DNA of 64,000 nt from Bog-257 sp963846715 (GCA_963846715.1 CAWJXA010000001.1:248001-312000), one strand, 5' to 3'; numbered from the stretch's first letter, positions 25,259 to 35,225 are shown. The notes: generated by a model from the letters alone, not told the origin. A program made the numbers and translations.

Positions 25259-26515
25259 TCACTCCGAATCGGCGCTGTCGGCGCCGAAGACGGCTTCTTT
25301 CGGCCGCACGAACTCCCCAGGTTGGTAACTCCCTAAGTTGCCTACGATGACGCGCTCTCCTGGAGAAAGTCCGGCAACAATCTCAACGTTGTTGGAGCTT
25401 TGCACTCCAAGTTGCACCTCGCGAGACTCAACACGGTTTTGCGGATCGACTACCAGCACGCGGACCTTGTTCTGGTCGCGCTGAATGGCATTCACCGGAA
25501 CTGTCAGGACATCTTTTCTGCTCTCGGATGCCAGCACCACATCCGCGTACATCCCGGGTTGCAGATGATAATTCGGATTGGGCACGTCAATCTCCACCTG
25601 CATGGTTCGCGTGGAGGTGTCGAGAGCGTCGGTAAAGCGCGCAACCTTGCCGGTGAAATTTTCGCCGGTCGCCTGGACTTTCACGTCAGCGGTATCCCCG
25701 ATTCGGACCTTGGCGGCAATCGACTCGGGAACCGGAATGCGCAAACGCAGCAGATTGACTTGCGCGACCGTGACCACCGGCTCGCCGTTGGCGCTCGAAG
25801 TCCCGGCTTGCACCAAAGAACCGGTATCCGCATAGCGCCAAGTAACGACTCCGTCGTAGGGAGCGACGATGTGCGTGTAATCGGACAAAGCTGAGTAATG
25901 TTGCTGGTTGGCTTTTGCGGCTTCCAACTGCTGCCGCGCTGCAGCCAGCGCCGATTTGGCCGCATCCACCTGCGCCTCAGAAGCTCTATCTTTGGCGTTG
26001 GCGTCATCCAGCTCCTGTTGCGCGATTAAGCCGGGGCGGGCTTTGTCCGTGTTTACCAGCCTTGCCGCGTTGGCATGTAGTGCCACGTGGTCGGCCTGGG
26101 CGCGCGCTACGTCGCTGTTAGCGCGTGCAATTTCCTCTTCGGCGTGATGCACCGACGCTTTCGCTTCGTCGACCTGGGCCACCAATTCGGGAACCTCCAA
26201 AACCGCTAACACTTGTCCCGTGTGCACGCGATCGCCGATATCTACATAGATGTTTTTGATGTAGCCGGCCACTTTCGCATGCAGCTCGACGTTCTGGAAT
26301 GGCATGAATTGGCCGGCAATGGAAAACGAATTGGCGATTGCTCCTCGCTTCACGGGGGCGACTGCAGCGAACGGCGCGCCGTCGCTGCTCGTAGCCCGTA
26401 CCGTCTTACCGTGGGACGGACTGCCCGCGCGTACCCGCTTAACTTGCCAGACCGCAATGATCAGGCAGAGCAATACCGCGCCGAACACAAGAAGCGTGTT
26501 TCGACGAATCGTCAT
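25259..26515 (-). CDS. Periplasmic adaptor (membrane fusion protein) of the RND pump
   Basis: 418 residues. An N-terminal signal anchor (NTLLVFGAVLLCLIIAVWQV) is followed by a barrel-sandwich/lipoyl half (AKVAGYIKNIYVDIGDRVHTGQVLAVLE), an alpha-helical hairpin rich in Ala and Gln (about 105-185), the second lipoyl half (APYDGVVTWRYADTGSLVQAG) and beta-barrel domains. ATG follows GAGGTAA. First gene of the adaptor-pump-channel operon. No regulator is adjacent. Confidence 0.92.
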   Translation of the reverse strand: MTIRRNTLLVFGAVLLCLIIAVWQVKRVRAGSPSHGKTVRATSSDGAPFAAVAPVKRGAIANSFSIAGQFMPFQNVELHAKVAGYIKNIYVDIGDRVHTGQVLAVLEVPELVAQVDEAKASVHHAEEEIARANSDVARAQADHVALHANAARLVNTDKARPGLIAQQELDDANAKDRASEAQVDAAKSALAAARQQLEAAKANQQHYSALSDYTHIVAPYDGVVTWRYADTGSLVQAGTSSANGEPVVTVAQVNLLRLRIPVPESIAAKVRIGDTADVKVQATGENFTGKVARFTDALDTSTRTMQVEIDVPNPNYHLQPGMYADVVLASESRKDVLTVPVNAIQRDQNKVRVLVVDPQNRVESREVQLGVQSSNNVEIVAGLSPGERVIVGNLGSYQPGEFVRPKEAVFGADSADSE

Positions 26516-26634
26516 GACTTACCTCGAATTCGTTTGAACTAAGTTTGCCAACCGCACACTCACGGTTAACGTGCTTCACCCAAGACCATGGACCCAAGTA
26601 TGAATCAGGGCCTGCCAGGACAACCTTTAGCTAA

Positions 26635-27051
26635 TTATCGAACCGGAGGGGGTCGCAGACAATGATGCCAATTCAACAGCCGGAGACGAACGGGCGCAGG
26701 AGCGTCAGAGAGCGTTTGGACGCTAAACTTGCGATGCAGGTAGAGAAAGTGGATGAAGAGGGTCGCAAACCAAGTCAATAGGGTGCCGGCTTGCACAGTC
26801 GGCTCGACTTCCGCCTTCTGCCCGTTGAGCCACAGTTTCGCGGATGTCGAAGACGTAACTTTGACGCCGGTACTGCTGCCGTATACCGCAGTTTTTGCGT
26901 GTAGCGCAAATAAGAACACCACGACCACGGCGAGTGCTATCAGAAGCATTCGCCCTAATTCCCTGGCCTGCAGTGTTCGAAGGTTCACGGACGACGGCGC
27001 CCCATCACCAATACTAGACGTAGGAACACAGGGTTGGGAAGCGAGTTGCAT
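26635..27051 (-). CDS. Hypothetical small membrane protein
   Basis: 138 residues, no family recognised. Residues about 34-52 (MLLIALAVVVVFLFALHAK) and 90-105 (LLTWFATLFIHFLYLHR) form two likely membrane helices, separated by a loop rich in Ser, Thr and Val. The polar N-terminus makes a cytoplasmic N-terminus plausible. It stands alone between the efflux operon and the divergent pfk gene and has no clear ribosome site. Moderately likely to be real because of the hydrophobic pattern. Confidence 0.45.
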   Translation of the reverse strand: MQLASQPCVPTSSIGDGAPSSVNLRTLQARELGRMLLIALAVVVVFLFALHAKTAVYGSSTGVKVTSSTSAKLWLNGQKAEVEPTVQAGTLLTWFATLFIHFLYLHRKFSVQTLSDAPAPVRLRLLNWHHCLRPPPVR

Positions 27052-27197
27052 CGGAAACGAAGTTTTTGTGCGACTGTAACACCGCGAAGTAATTGAAAAA
27101 CAAGAAGCCTATCTCAACGCACGAGGCAAATGGGTATTCGATTAGACTATTGGGTAGCACATGTTCAGGCGCAAATTCATACTGAAAAGGCATTCTC

Positions 27198-28403
27198 ATG
27201 GCTGATGCAAGAACGAAGAAAGGCGTCATCGGTATCCTGACTGGAGGCGGTGATGTTCCGGGCTTGAATCCCGCCATCCGTGCGGTCACCATCAGGGCCA
27301 TTCGAGAGGGCTACGAGGTCATCGGCTTGCGGCGAGGCTGGGCCAGTCTGGTGGACATGGTCCGCGAGGAAGATTACGACAACAGCGACAACTTCCAGAG
27401 CCTCACGGAGGAGCACGTCAACCGTGCGGGCCGAACGGGAGGGACTTTTCTTCACACCTCACGCACTAATCCCGGGCGGGTAAGCCAGGCTACGATTCCA
27501 TCCCATCTGCAAGGTTCCTATACAGCCGCATCGAACGACCTGACTCCTGAAGTACTGAAGAACCTGGAATGGCTGGGAATTGACAGCCTGATTCCGATTG
27601 GAGGAGACGACACCCTAAGCTATGGCGTGCGGCTGCACAAGGAAGGAGTGAAAGTGATCGCCATCCCCAAGACGATGGACAACGATGTTCCCGGCACCGA
27701 TTACTGCATCGGCTTCAGCACGTGCGTGACGCGAACCATCGAAATGACGCATCGTCTGCGGACCTCGGCGGGCTCACACGAACGCTTGCTGGTGCTCGAA
27801 GTATTCGGCCGGTATGCCGGCTTCACGGCCATGCTTCCCACCATGGCAGGTGCGGCCAACAGGTGTGTAATTCCTGAATATAAGTTCAACATCGAACGTC
27901 TCGCCGAGTTGCTGATTGCTGACCGCCACAAGAACCCGAGCCGGTATGCGGTGGTACTGATCTCCGAAGGCGCAATGTTCGAAGGTGGCGAGATGGTCTT
28001 TGCGCGAGATACCGCCGACGCCTTCGGCCACAAGAAACTGGGAGGGATTGGCGACTTGGTCTCCGAGAAGCTGAAGGAGCTTTCTCCCCGATACAACAAG
28101 GGCAAGGTGCTGGACACCATCAGCCAGAACTTGGGTTACCTGGTGAGGTGCGGTGATCCCGATGCCATCGATTCAATCGTTCCCATGGCGTACGGCAATC
28201 TGGCGTTGGACCTGTTGTTACGTGGAATTGATGGCAGACTAGTTGTGCTGAAGAATGGCCGCTACAGCAATGTCCCGATTGATACCGTAGTAGCCTCGAA
28301 AAAAGTGGTGAACGTGAAGGAGCAGTACAACACGGACAGGCTGCGGCCGTATTACAAGAGCTTCGAGGACAAGCCACTATTCATGATGACGAGCGACAGT
28401 TGA
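27198..28403 (+). CDS. pfkA: 6-phosphofructokinase with PPi-type active-site residues
   Basis: 401 residues. N-terminal GILTGGGDVPGLNPAIRA, PIGGDDTLSYGVRL (135-139 GGDDT), AIPKTMDNDVPGTDYCIGF (K158) and the HERLLVLEVFGRYAGF segment define the PfkA superfamily. Asp138 and Lys158 replace the two glycines (Gly104 and Gly124 of the E. coli ATP enzyme) that make room for ATP; in PPi-dependent enzymes these are Asp and Lys. The likely reaction is therefore a reversible phosphorylation of fructose-6-phosphate using pyrophosphate. Some enzymes with mixed residues still use ATP, so the donor needs an assay. Monocistronic, with a hairpin just after the stop. Confidence 0.88.
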   Translation: MADARTKKGVIGILTGGGDVPGLNPAIRAVTIRAIREGYEVIGLRRGWASLVDMVREEDYDNSDNFQSLTEEHVNRAGRTGGTFLHTSRTNPGRVSQATIPSHLQGSYTAASNDLTPEVLKNLEWLGIDSLIPIGGDDTLSYGVRLHKEGVKVIAIPKTMDNDVPGTDYCIGFSTCVTRTIEMTHRLRTSAGSHERLLVLEVFGRYAGFTAMLPTMAGAANRCVIPEYKFNIERLAELLIADRHKNPSRYAVVLISEGAMFEGGEMVFARDTADAFGHKKLGGIGDLVSEKLKELSPRYNKGKVLDTISQNLGYLVRCGDPDAIDSIVPMAYGNLALDLLLRGIDGRLVVLKNGRYSNVPIDTVVASKKVVNVKEQYNTDRLRPYYKSFEDKPLFMMTSDS

Positions 28404-28405
28404 CC

Positions 28406-28437
28406 GGGGCGTGTCACCGGCAGGGTTTCGACGCCCC
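28406..28437. terminator. Hairpin between convergent genes
   Basis: GGGGCGT (28406-28412) pairs with ACGCCCC (28431-28437) around an 18-base loop, between the convergent pfk and 28446 genes. There is no T-run, so it is only a candidate terminator serving one or both strands. Confidence 0.35.
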
Positions 28438-28445
28438 AGTCGACG

Positions 28446-30173
28446 TCAGATGTGCGCAGTCTTGAAAGCCGGACGCTCTGAGCCCAATCTCAGGAAAATC
28501 TGTCTCAGAGCGCCATGTTGTTGCAGCAGGCGGAGGTATTCAGTCTCGTCGGACGATGCCTTGGCGCGGATAGCCTTCAGCAGGGCTTGCTTCTGCAGCT
28601 TCGTCCAGTTCACAATTTCGGGCGCCAGGTCTAGAACGGACGCAAAATTCGCGAAGGCCAATTGTTCGAGCGAACCCCATTTTCCAATGTCCACATGCAG
28701 CGCTTGAGAGAGCAAGTGCACTGTGGCCCTCCGCATTTTGTCTGGATTCCCTTCGAATTTCTCCGCCATCCGTTGCTGGACGGCCAATCCGATCCTTCGG
28801 GTTGAGAACGCGTCCCATTGCCCCGGCGAGTCGTCGCCCAATTCATAAAACACATGGCCGGCCGCCAATCGGCGTAGAGTCCGAGCCGAAGTCCGGTGTG
28901 CCGGGTCGCGGGCCATCCGGGCTTCCTCTCTCGTTGTAAGGGCAAGCAGTTCGGGACGCCCCGGCCGAAAACCCAGCTTGCGATAAAACCAGAAAGCCCC
29001 CGACTTGATGGCCTCTTCGTTTTCATCCCCGAGCTGGTAAGGATAAACCGAGAAGCAAGTCACACCAGTCAACTGGTGCAGAAAGTGAAGAACCTTGGAA
29101 TAAATCCAGGCCGTTTCGCCATCACGGAAAGCATAAAAAGTGTTGAACCCTACCTCCATCCATTCGAACAGGGAAATGCCCTCGATGTAGTTGACGGGAA
29201 CGCCATTCTTCAGAGTCAGGCTCGCATGGTAAGCGCGCAGAGGCAAACGCCGTTCCGGCGGCAGCCCCCAGAGGAAAATCTGCACACCGCGTCCGGCATC
29301 CGCCTCAAAGACTGCACTCGGATCACCACGGGTGGTCCCGTACAATTCGCGATACCGAACGGTGAGGACCGCACGCGTCAGGTCAAGAATCTTCTCGCCC
29401 TCACGCCGCGAAAGCTTGCGAACGCGCAAGAGCGGCGAATCCAACTCACCATTCAACGACACTTGATTGCGACGAAGCAGTGGCTGCCGATGATAGAACA
29501 TCCGCGAGACACTTCTGCGAGCGTTCGTCCGGGCGGCAGCGGTATTGCCCAGCTCCCACGACACATTCACCTTCAATGAGTCATAGAGTGCGGTTCTTTC
29601 CAGGCTAGGAACAGCTGTATCGGCAACGCGCTGCAAGAGCCATGTCAATATTCTGTCCGGGCCATCAGCTGCATTCGCCATCCAACTCAGGAAAGGCGTA
29701 TCAGCTTCAACCACCGAATCGTCCCCCAGCAACGGAATAAAACGAGGCAACATAACCGCCATCTGGCGGCTTTGCTCATCAAAATCCCACTCAACGCTGA
29801 TCTGCTGTGGATAGTGGAGTACTAGCCAGCGCGCCACGTCGTAGGTGAATTTATCGCTGATCGTGGTGCCCGCGATGCCGGAGAACTGCTCATCGTCGAG
29901 AATATCCAGATCAGCGCCTGCAGCTCGAAGTCCGCCTACCTGATGGACGATGCGGGAAAGCAAACCATCTGCGCGTTGCGCAACCTTGTGACTTTGCGGA
30001 AACGCTCGCAGGAACAAGAGTGCATCATGAAAGCGAACCAGCGACTCGGTATCGTGGAATTGAGCATCGCGGAACGAAGCCAGCAACTTCTCCATTCTCG
30101 CAGCGCAACCTGGACCATAAGCCAGCTTGGATGCTTCCAGCTCACGCAAGCGGGAAGCAGGGCTAACTTTCAT
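28446..30173 (-). CDS. Conserved hypothetical protein, about 575 residues
   Basis: I do not recognise the family. The protein is soluble, with no signal or membrane segment. The segment about 365-440 (GISLFEWMEVGFNTFYAF ... SGAFWFYRKLGFRPGRPEL) resembles the C-terminal part of GNAT acetyltransferases, where FYxKLGF is a common motif, but an acetyl-CoA-binding P-loop is not evident. The N-terminal half is helical. I place the start at ATG 30173, with AGGTGA upstream, because it overlaps the end of the antiporter gene by only 11 bases; ATGs 18 and 42 bases further upstream exist. Overlap with the antiporter suggests co-expression. Confidence 0.7.
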   Translation of the reverse strand: MKVSPASRLRELEASKLAYGPGCAARMEKLLASFRDAQFHDTESLVRFHDALLFLRAFPQSHKVAQRADGLLSRIVHQVGGLRAAGADLDILDDEQFSGIAGTTISDKFTYDVARWLVLHYPQQISVEWDFDEQSRQMAVMLPRFIPLLGDDSVVEADTPFLSWMANAADGPDRILTWLLQRVADTAVPSLERTALYDSLKVNVSWELGNTAAARTNARRSVSRMFYHRQPLLRRNQVSLNGELDSPLLRVRKLSRREGEKILDLTRAVLTVRYRELYGTTRGDPSAVFEADAGRGVQIFLWGLPPERRLPLRAYHASLTLKNGVPVNYIEGISLFEWMEVGFNTFYAFRDGETAWIYSKVLHFLHQLTGVTCFSVYPYQLGDENEEAIKSGAFWFYRKLGFRPGRPELLALTTREEARMARDPAHRTSARTLRRLAAGHVFYELGDDSPGQWDAFSTRRIGLAVQQRMAEKFEGNPDKMRRATVHLLSQALHVDIGKWGSLEQLAFANFASVLDLAPEIVNWTKLQKQALLKAIRAKASSDETEYLRLLQQHGALRQIFLRLGSERPAFKTAHI

Positions 30174-31443
30174 TTTCACCTGGTCGGGCATCGGACAACT
30201 GGTTGAAACTAGCAAGATTCACCGACGGCAGTTTGAGGTCCTCAATCATGAAAGGCTTCTCCGTTTCGAGGGACGCAGCGTCCGAAGCCGTGGACGACCT
30301 TACCGCTCCCACCACTACAAAGAGGTTAGTCACGAGAACAACGGTAAAGGCCATCGCAGGCAAGAAGGCGAACACAGCCCCCCGGGCGCTAACGATTTCC
30401 AGCGCCAACACCGCGGTCACCAATCCTCTCGGCAGCATCCAGAACAACAGCTCAGTTTCCTTGCGCGGCACGTCCCGGACGAGCCAGCGACTACCTTGCG
30501 TGGCGAGAAAGCGGGCTAGAAGCAAGGCCGCAAGAATCCCCAAGATCGGCACGATGTATTGTCGACTAACAAATTCCGCAACAATTCCAAGAAGGACGAA
30601 AAAGAACGATCGAACCAAGAAGCTTAGCTCAGCATGGAACGCGAGTAGGCGAACGCCCTGGCGAGTCATGTGGGGAGTGCGAGGCAAGTTAGCCAGGGTA
30701 ATGCCGAAAACCAGAATCGCGAGCAGGCCGCTGCCCCCGATAAAGCGAGTGAGCGCATACACGCCAAACACCACCCCCAAATTCAAAATATTAGCGTTGG
30801 GGTGGCTTGCAATCAGCGGCCACAGCCGTGACCAAATTGCCCCAGCGGCAATGCCCAGCAGGATGGCGAATGCCAAGTGATGAGAAAAGTCGGCGGCCAC
30901 ACCGACGAGCAGTGATTGGCTTACTCCCGTACTTAGCATGCTGCCGATCAGCAACACAGCGATTACTTCGCCCAAGGTGGATTCCAAAGTCAGGGAGATC
31001 TTGACAGGGGTGGGAGCGGAAATCTGTTCAAGCGCGGGGATCACAATCGTGCCGCTCGTGCATCCCAACGCAGCTCCCAGAAGCACGCAATCACTCCATT
31101 GCAGATGCAACAGTGCCCTGCCCATCAAGGCAATTAACCCCAGGCTTAAGCCATAGCTGAGGAGCATTAACAACAGTGCTGCGGGTGCGTAGCGGGCCGC
31201 CTGTCGTAGTCTCAGTTCCACTCCGCCCGCAAAAAGAATCAAGATTAAAGCGAGGGTACCGAGAATATCGATGGCGCCTTGGAAGGTAGCGGGCCGCACC
31301 CAGTGGAGAACCGGACCAAGGGTCACGCCGATTAACAACAACACGACCAGGTCGGGCACTCGCGTTAATCGTGACAGCCGATTGGCAACGTACGCCAGTA
31401 CCAGCAGCACCGCGATCGTGCCGAATATGCGAGTCATCTCCAT
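30163..31443 (-). CDS. Sodium/proton (cation/proton) antiporter, CPA family
   Basis: 426 residues with about 12 hydrophobic segments, starting TRIFGTIAVLLVLAYVANRL. The stretch DLVVLLLIGVTLGPVLHWV and the paired-glycine helices are typical of monovalent cation/proton antiporters (KefB/NhaP-like). No TrkA-N or TrkA-C regulatory domain is attached; a polar C-terminal tail of about 45 residues follows. ATG at 31443 begins just ahead of the first helix; a TTG start 42 bases upstream is less likely. It would exchange Na+ or K+ for protons across the inner membrane. Confidence 0.85.
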   Translation of the reverse strand: MEMTRIFGTIAVLLVLAYVANRLSRLTRVPDLVVLLLIGVTLGPVLHWVRPATFQGAIDILGTLALILILFAGGVELRLRQAARYAPAALLLMLLSYGLSLGLIALMGRALLHLQWSDCVLLGAALGCTSGTIVIPALEQISAPTPVKISLTLESTLGEVIAVLLIGSMLSTGVSQSLLVGVAADFSHHLAFAILLGIAAGAIWSRLWPLIASHPNANILNLGVVFGVYALTRFIGGSGLLAILVFGITLANLPRTPHMTRQGVRLLAFHAELSFLVRSFFFVLLGIVAEFVSRQYIVPILGILAALLLARFLATQGSRWLVRDVPRKETELLFWMLPRGLVTAVLALEIVSARGAVFAFLPAMAFTVVLVTNLFVVVGAVRSSTASDAASLETEKPFMIEDLKLPSVNLASFNQLSDARPGENES

Positions 31444-31621
31444 AATGAAGTTTTCGCCAATTCGTCGCCTGAAAGTTTCCAGCAATGGCCAAATTTAATG
31501 GAAGACACATCATATACGGAAGTCCCGCGACGCCCATAGCTAGATTGAATGTTCAGGAGAAAACGAAGATAAGCCGCTTAGTGAAGTTTTTATCCGCGCT
31601 GCGAAAAAGCTGAGCCAGGAC

Positions 31622-34600
31622 CTAAACTACATTCTCCAAGGCGGATTCTGAAGCTCGCGGTTGAGATTCTGTTCCGCCCACAGGTAGAAAAACAGAGAAC
31701 ACGGTTCCGCTCCGTCCCGCGGTTGTGGAACTGCGAAGCCGAATGCGGCCGCCATGCCGCTGCACAATTCCTTTGCAGACCCAGAGCCCCAGACCGGTAC
31801 CGACATCCTTTTTCGTGGTGAAAAACGGCTCGAAGATTCTGCCGCGATCAACTTCCTCAATTCCCGATCCATTGTCGGCAATAGTGATCTGGATCATATC
31901 TTCGTGGCCCGGCTCCCGATGCCGTCTGGTCACTCGAACATCAATCTCGCCACCAGGCGGCACTGCATCAATACTATTTTGCAAGAGGTTGGCCAAAACC
32001 TGCCTGAGTTCTCCGCGGACCACTGTTATTTCCATGTCATCGGGTACGGAAATCTCAACCTGAAGCTTCTTGTTTCTGATCTTGGCAGCATAGAGAAGAA
32101 GCAGGCTATCGAAGATCTCGGAGACCCGGGTAACCTGGGGAGTAGTTGACTCACGGTAAAATCCCAAGGTTTGTTTGGTGATGTGTGCCACGCGAGTCAG
32201 TTCCTGGTCAGCTGCCCACAAATATCGCCGGGATGCCTCGGGCAGCGATGGATCGCTGGCAGCCAGGTAGAGCAGATTGACCACAGCTTCCAGTGGATTG
32301 TTGATTTCGTGAGCCATGGTGGCCGCCATCCTGCCTACGCTAGCCAGTTGCTCCCCAACTCGGAGGGCCTCGGCTGTCTTTTTCCTTTCGGATATGTCAC
32401 GCGCGATCTTGGAGGCGCCCACCACTTGACCGGAGGCATCTCGCACAGGAGAAATGGTCAATGACAAATCCAGCCGCTGACCATTTTTATGCATCCGCTG
32501 CGTTTCGTAATGCTCGATGCGCTGTCCGGCGGCGAGCTTCGCCATTATCCCGGCTTCTTCTGCGTGCAGTTCAGGAGGAATCAAAACCAAAATGGATTGT
32601 CCGATTATTTCTTCGGGAGCATAGCCGAACAATCGGCTAGCGGCGGCATTCCAGCTTTGGATTATGCCGCTGAGGTTCTTCGAAACGATAGCGTCATCGG
32701 AGGATTCCACGATGGCGGCCAGCCGCGATTCGGGCTCAGCCGCGCGCTGGCGAATCCGCGCGAGCTTGAGATGAGCGCCCACCTTCGCGAGCAGTTCGCG
32801 GGCGGAAAAGGGCTTTACCAGGTAGTCGTCAGCACCTGCATTGAAGCCTTCTACTTTCGACTCTTCTCCTGCCCGCGCCGAAAGGAAGATCACGGGAATC
32901 GTCCGCGTGCTCGGATTGTCGCGAACCGCCTGCAGAAATTCGAAACCGTCCATTCCTGGCATCATAATGTCGGCCACCACCAGGTCGGGACGGAGTTCGC
33001 GCATGGCAGCTATGGCCTCTGCTCCGTTCGATACGGTATGTACTTCATAAACCGGGCTGAGTAGCTGACTAACATATTCGCGCATGTCAGCATTGTCATC
33101 AGCTAGAAGAATGCGGTCTCGATCGGCTTCAGACGTTGCGCGCTTTTCAGTCGGAGTCATGGCAATAGCCGAATCGGCACTGACCTCTAAAGATGCTGGA
33201 AGCCACCGGAGTGCCTCCTGCAGATAACTGCCGCTGGGTGATACTCCAAGCAATTCGCGGCGGCTTCCAGCCACTTGATCCTGCGGCAAATGAGCTTTGC
33301 CGAGCGGAATCGAGACGGTGAACGTGCTCCCTTTGCCGATAGCGCTCTCTACTCTCACCAATCCACCGTGCACCTTCACTAACTCGCGCACCAGGGACAG
33401 CCCGATGCCAGTTCCTTCGAAACTTCGACCCCTGGCGCCCTTGACGCGATGAAAATGGTCAAACACCCGAGGGATTTCGGAGTCCGGAATCCCCGTCCCG
33501 GTATCACTAACCGATAGTTCCGCTCTACCGTCTGCTGGCCTCAAGGTAAGCCTGACCTCACCCTCAAAAGTAAACTTCAGGGCGTTGGAAAGAAGATTGA
33601 GAACGATCTTCTCCCACATTTCACGATCCACATAAGCCGGTTCAGGCAGCGGATTGCACTCCACGCGGAACTTGAGACCTGCCTTTTCCATCGCGGACTG
33701 AAAGAGCGTGGTCAATTCTGCCGTAAGTAATGCCAAATCAGTGGGCTCATAGATGGCTTGCAAACGTCCGGCTTGGATCCTGGAGAAGTCAAGCAATGTG
33801 TTGACCAATTTCAGCAGCCGCAGAGCATTGCGATATACCAAATCCAGTTGTTGCCGGTTCTGATCCGACGGATGCTCAGCCGCTTGCGAAATGGCCTCCT
33901 CTAGTGGACCAAGCATTAAGGTGAGTGGAGTACGGAACTCATGGCTCACGCGTGTGAAAAACAGGGTCTTCTCACGATCAAGCTCTGCCAGGCTTTCCGC
34001 ACGACGGCGTTCCTCCTCGTGCGCCATCGCATTGCCGATGCCGGCGGCAATCTGATTCACAAGGAGATCCAGAAATCCGCGGAAGTCGGCATCAAACTCC
34101 CGATGGGGACTCAAACCAGCTACCAGTACTCCAGCGGGCTTTAGTTGCCCTTGCTGCGGAATCGGAAAAAGAATGGCTTTCTCCGGCGGTTGGTTCCATC
34201 CTCCCATCGGCAGTCCCGAAAACCGCGTAGCCAGAGTCTCCAGAAGCACCGGTTCGACGGTTTCCATGACTCTCTTAAAAGGCCAAACGGGGTGCCCATC
34301 GACCTCGAGGTTAATCGAATCTGGACGCGCGGGATTGCCCTCATTCATCCCCGTCTCAGCCACCAGCCGTAAGTTATTTCCGGTTGAATCGACCAGGTAC
34401 AACAAGGTGAACGGCAAATCCAGATTCGCGGTCGCCAAGGACTGGGCCGCACCCTGGCAAACTTGAGTTGGAGTGCGACATTGGCTAACCTTGGTGGCGA
34501 CCTCGCGAAGCAAAGCCATTCGGCGCGCTCCAATAATTCTCTGGGTTTCCTCTGTGACCGCGCAAAAGATACCGCCGGCTTCTCCTTGCTCGTTCGGAAT

Positions 34601-35029
34601 GGGGCTGTAAGAAAAAGTAAAATAGGTCTCTTCCAGATAGCCAAAACGGTCCATCATCAACAGAAGAGCTTCGTCAAAGGTCGCCTCTCCTCGACGCAAA
34701 ACTGCTTCTGTACGCGGCCCGATCTTGTCCCAGATTTCTGCCCAAACAATTCGCGCAGACTGTCCGAGCGCGTCGGGATGCTTTTTGCCCAGAAAAACTC
34801 TGTAGGGATCGTTGTATAGATTGATGAGCTCATCGCTCCACCAGACAAACATGGGATAGCGAGAGGTCAAGATGATGTCTACGGCAGTTTTGAGACTTTG
34901 CGGCCAACCCGATACCGGGCCAAGCGGGGTCTTGGACCAGTCGAATGAGCGCATCAGCGACCCCATTTCGCCGCCGTCCGCAAATTCGCGCTTGGAGACT
35001 CCTGACTTGTCTATTTTTTGGGAGTTCAT
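31622..35029 (-). CDS. Hybrid sensor kinase with two kinase cores and an internal receiver
   Basis: 1135 residues, all soluble. Order: PAS-like domain (about 30-165), GAF domain (about 175-340), first HisKA/HATPase core (SHEFRTPL with His363; N box NLLSNALKF; G boxes DTGTGIPD and GTGIGLSLV), a receiver domain (about 640-760; Asp687 in VVADIMMPGMDG, Lys in YLVKPFS), a second PAS (about 775-890), and a second HisKA/HATPase core (AHEINNPL with His907; NLLQNSIDAV; DNGSGI; GTGLGLWVCKGI). Two complete transmitters around a receiver make an intramolecular relay possible, with no output domain in the protein. The partner regulator is not adjacent. It reads downstream of the VKOR-like gene with a 196-base gap. 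Confidence 0.93.
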   Translation of the reverse strand: MNSQKIDKSGVSKREFADGGEMGSLMRSFDWSKTPLGPVSGWPQSLKTAVDIILTSRYPMFVWWSDELINLYNDPYRVFLGKKHPDALGQSARIVWAEIWDKIGPRTEAVLRRGEATFDEALLLMMDRFGYLEETYFTFSYSPIPNEQGEAGGIFCAVTEETQRIIGARRMALLREVATKVSQCRTPTQVCQGAAQSLATANLDLPFTLLYLVDSTGNNLRLVAETGMNEGNPARPDSINLEVDGHPVWPFKRVMETVEPVLLETLATRFSGLPMGGWNQPPEKAILFPIPQQGQLKPAGVLVAGLSPHREFDADFRGFLDLLVNQIAAGIGNAMAHEEERRRAESLAELDREKTLFFTRVSHEFRTPLTLMLGPLEEAISQAAEHPSDQNRQQLDLVYRNALRLLKLVNTLLDFSRIQAGRLQAIYEPTDLALLTAELTTLFQSAMEKAGLKFRVECNPLPEPAYVDREMWEKIVLNLLSNALKFTFEGEVRLTLRPADGRAELSVSDTGTGIPDSEIPRVFDHFHRVKGARGRSFEGTGIGLSLVRELVKVHGGLVRVESAIGKGSTFTVSIPLGKAHLPQDQVAGSRRELLGVSPSGSYLQEALRWLPASLEVSADSAIAMTPTEKRATSEADRDRILLADDNADMREYVSQLLSPVYEVHTVSNGAEAIAAMRELRPDLVVADIMMPGMDGFEFLQAVRDNPSTRTIPVIFLSARAGEESKVEGFNAGADDYLVKPFSARELLAKVGAHLKLARIRQRAAEPESRLAAIVESSDDAIVSKNLSGIIQSWNAAASRLFGYAPEEIIGQSILVLIPPELHAEEAGIMAKLAAGQRIEHYETQRMHKNGQRLDLSLTISPVRDASGQVVGASKIARDISERKKTAEALRVGEQLASVGRMAATMAHEINNPLEAVVNLLYLAASDPSLPEASRRYLWAADQELTRVAHITKQTLGFYRESTTPQVTRVSEIFDSLLLLYAAKIRNKKLQVEISVPDDMEITVVRGELRQVLANLLQNSIDAVPPGGEIDVRVTRRHREPGHEDMIQITIADNGSGIEEVDRGRIFEPFFTTKKDVGTGLGLWVCKGIVQRHGGRIRLRSSTTAGRSGTVFSVFLPVGGTESQPRASESALENVV

Positions 35030-35225
35030 GGAACGTTTGCTTGAGACCGTTATACTACTGCATCATCGCTGACCTAAAACGATTTTTCCGGCCCGAAGGA
35101 CCTTCGAGCAGAACTCCGCAGGCAAACTGCTTAGATTCAGGGTGCCATCGGCGAGTTGCTTCTGTTCGGATCATTACCGCAGGGTTCGCAATCCTTTGGC
35201 TCGTTCCTGTTCCAAGTAGAAACGC

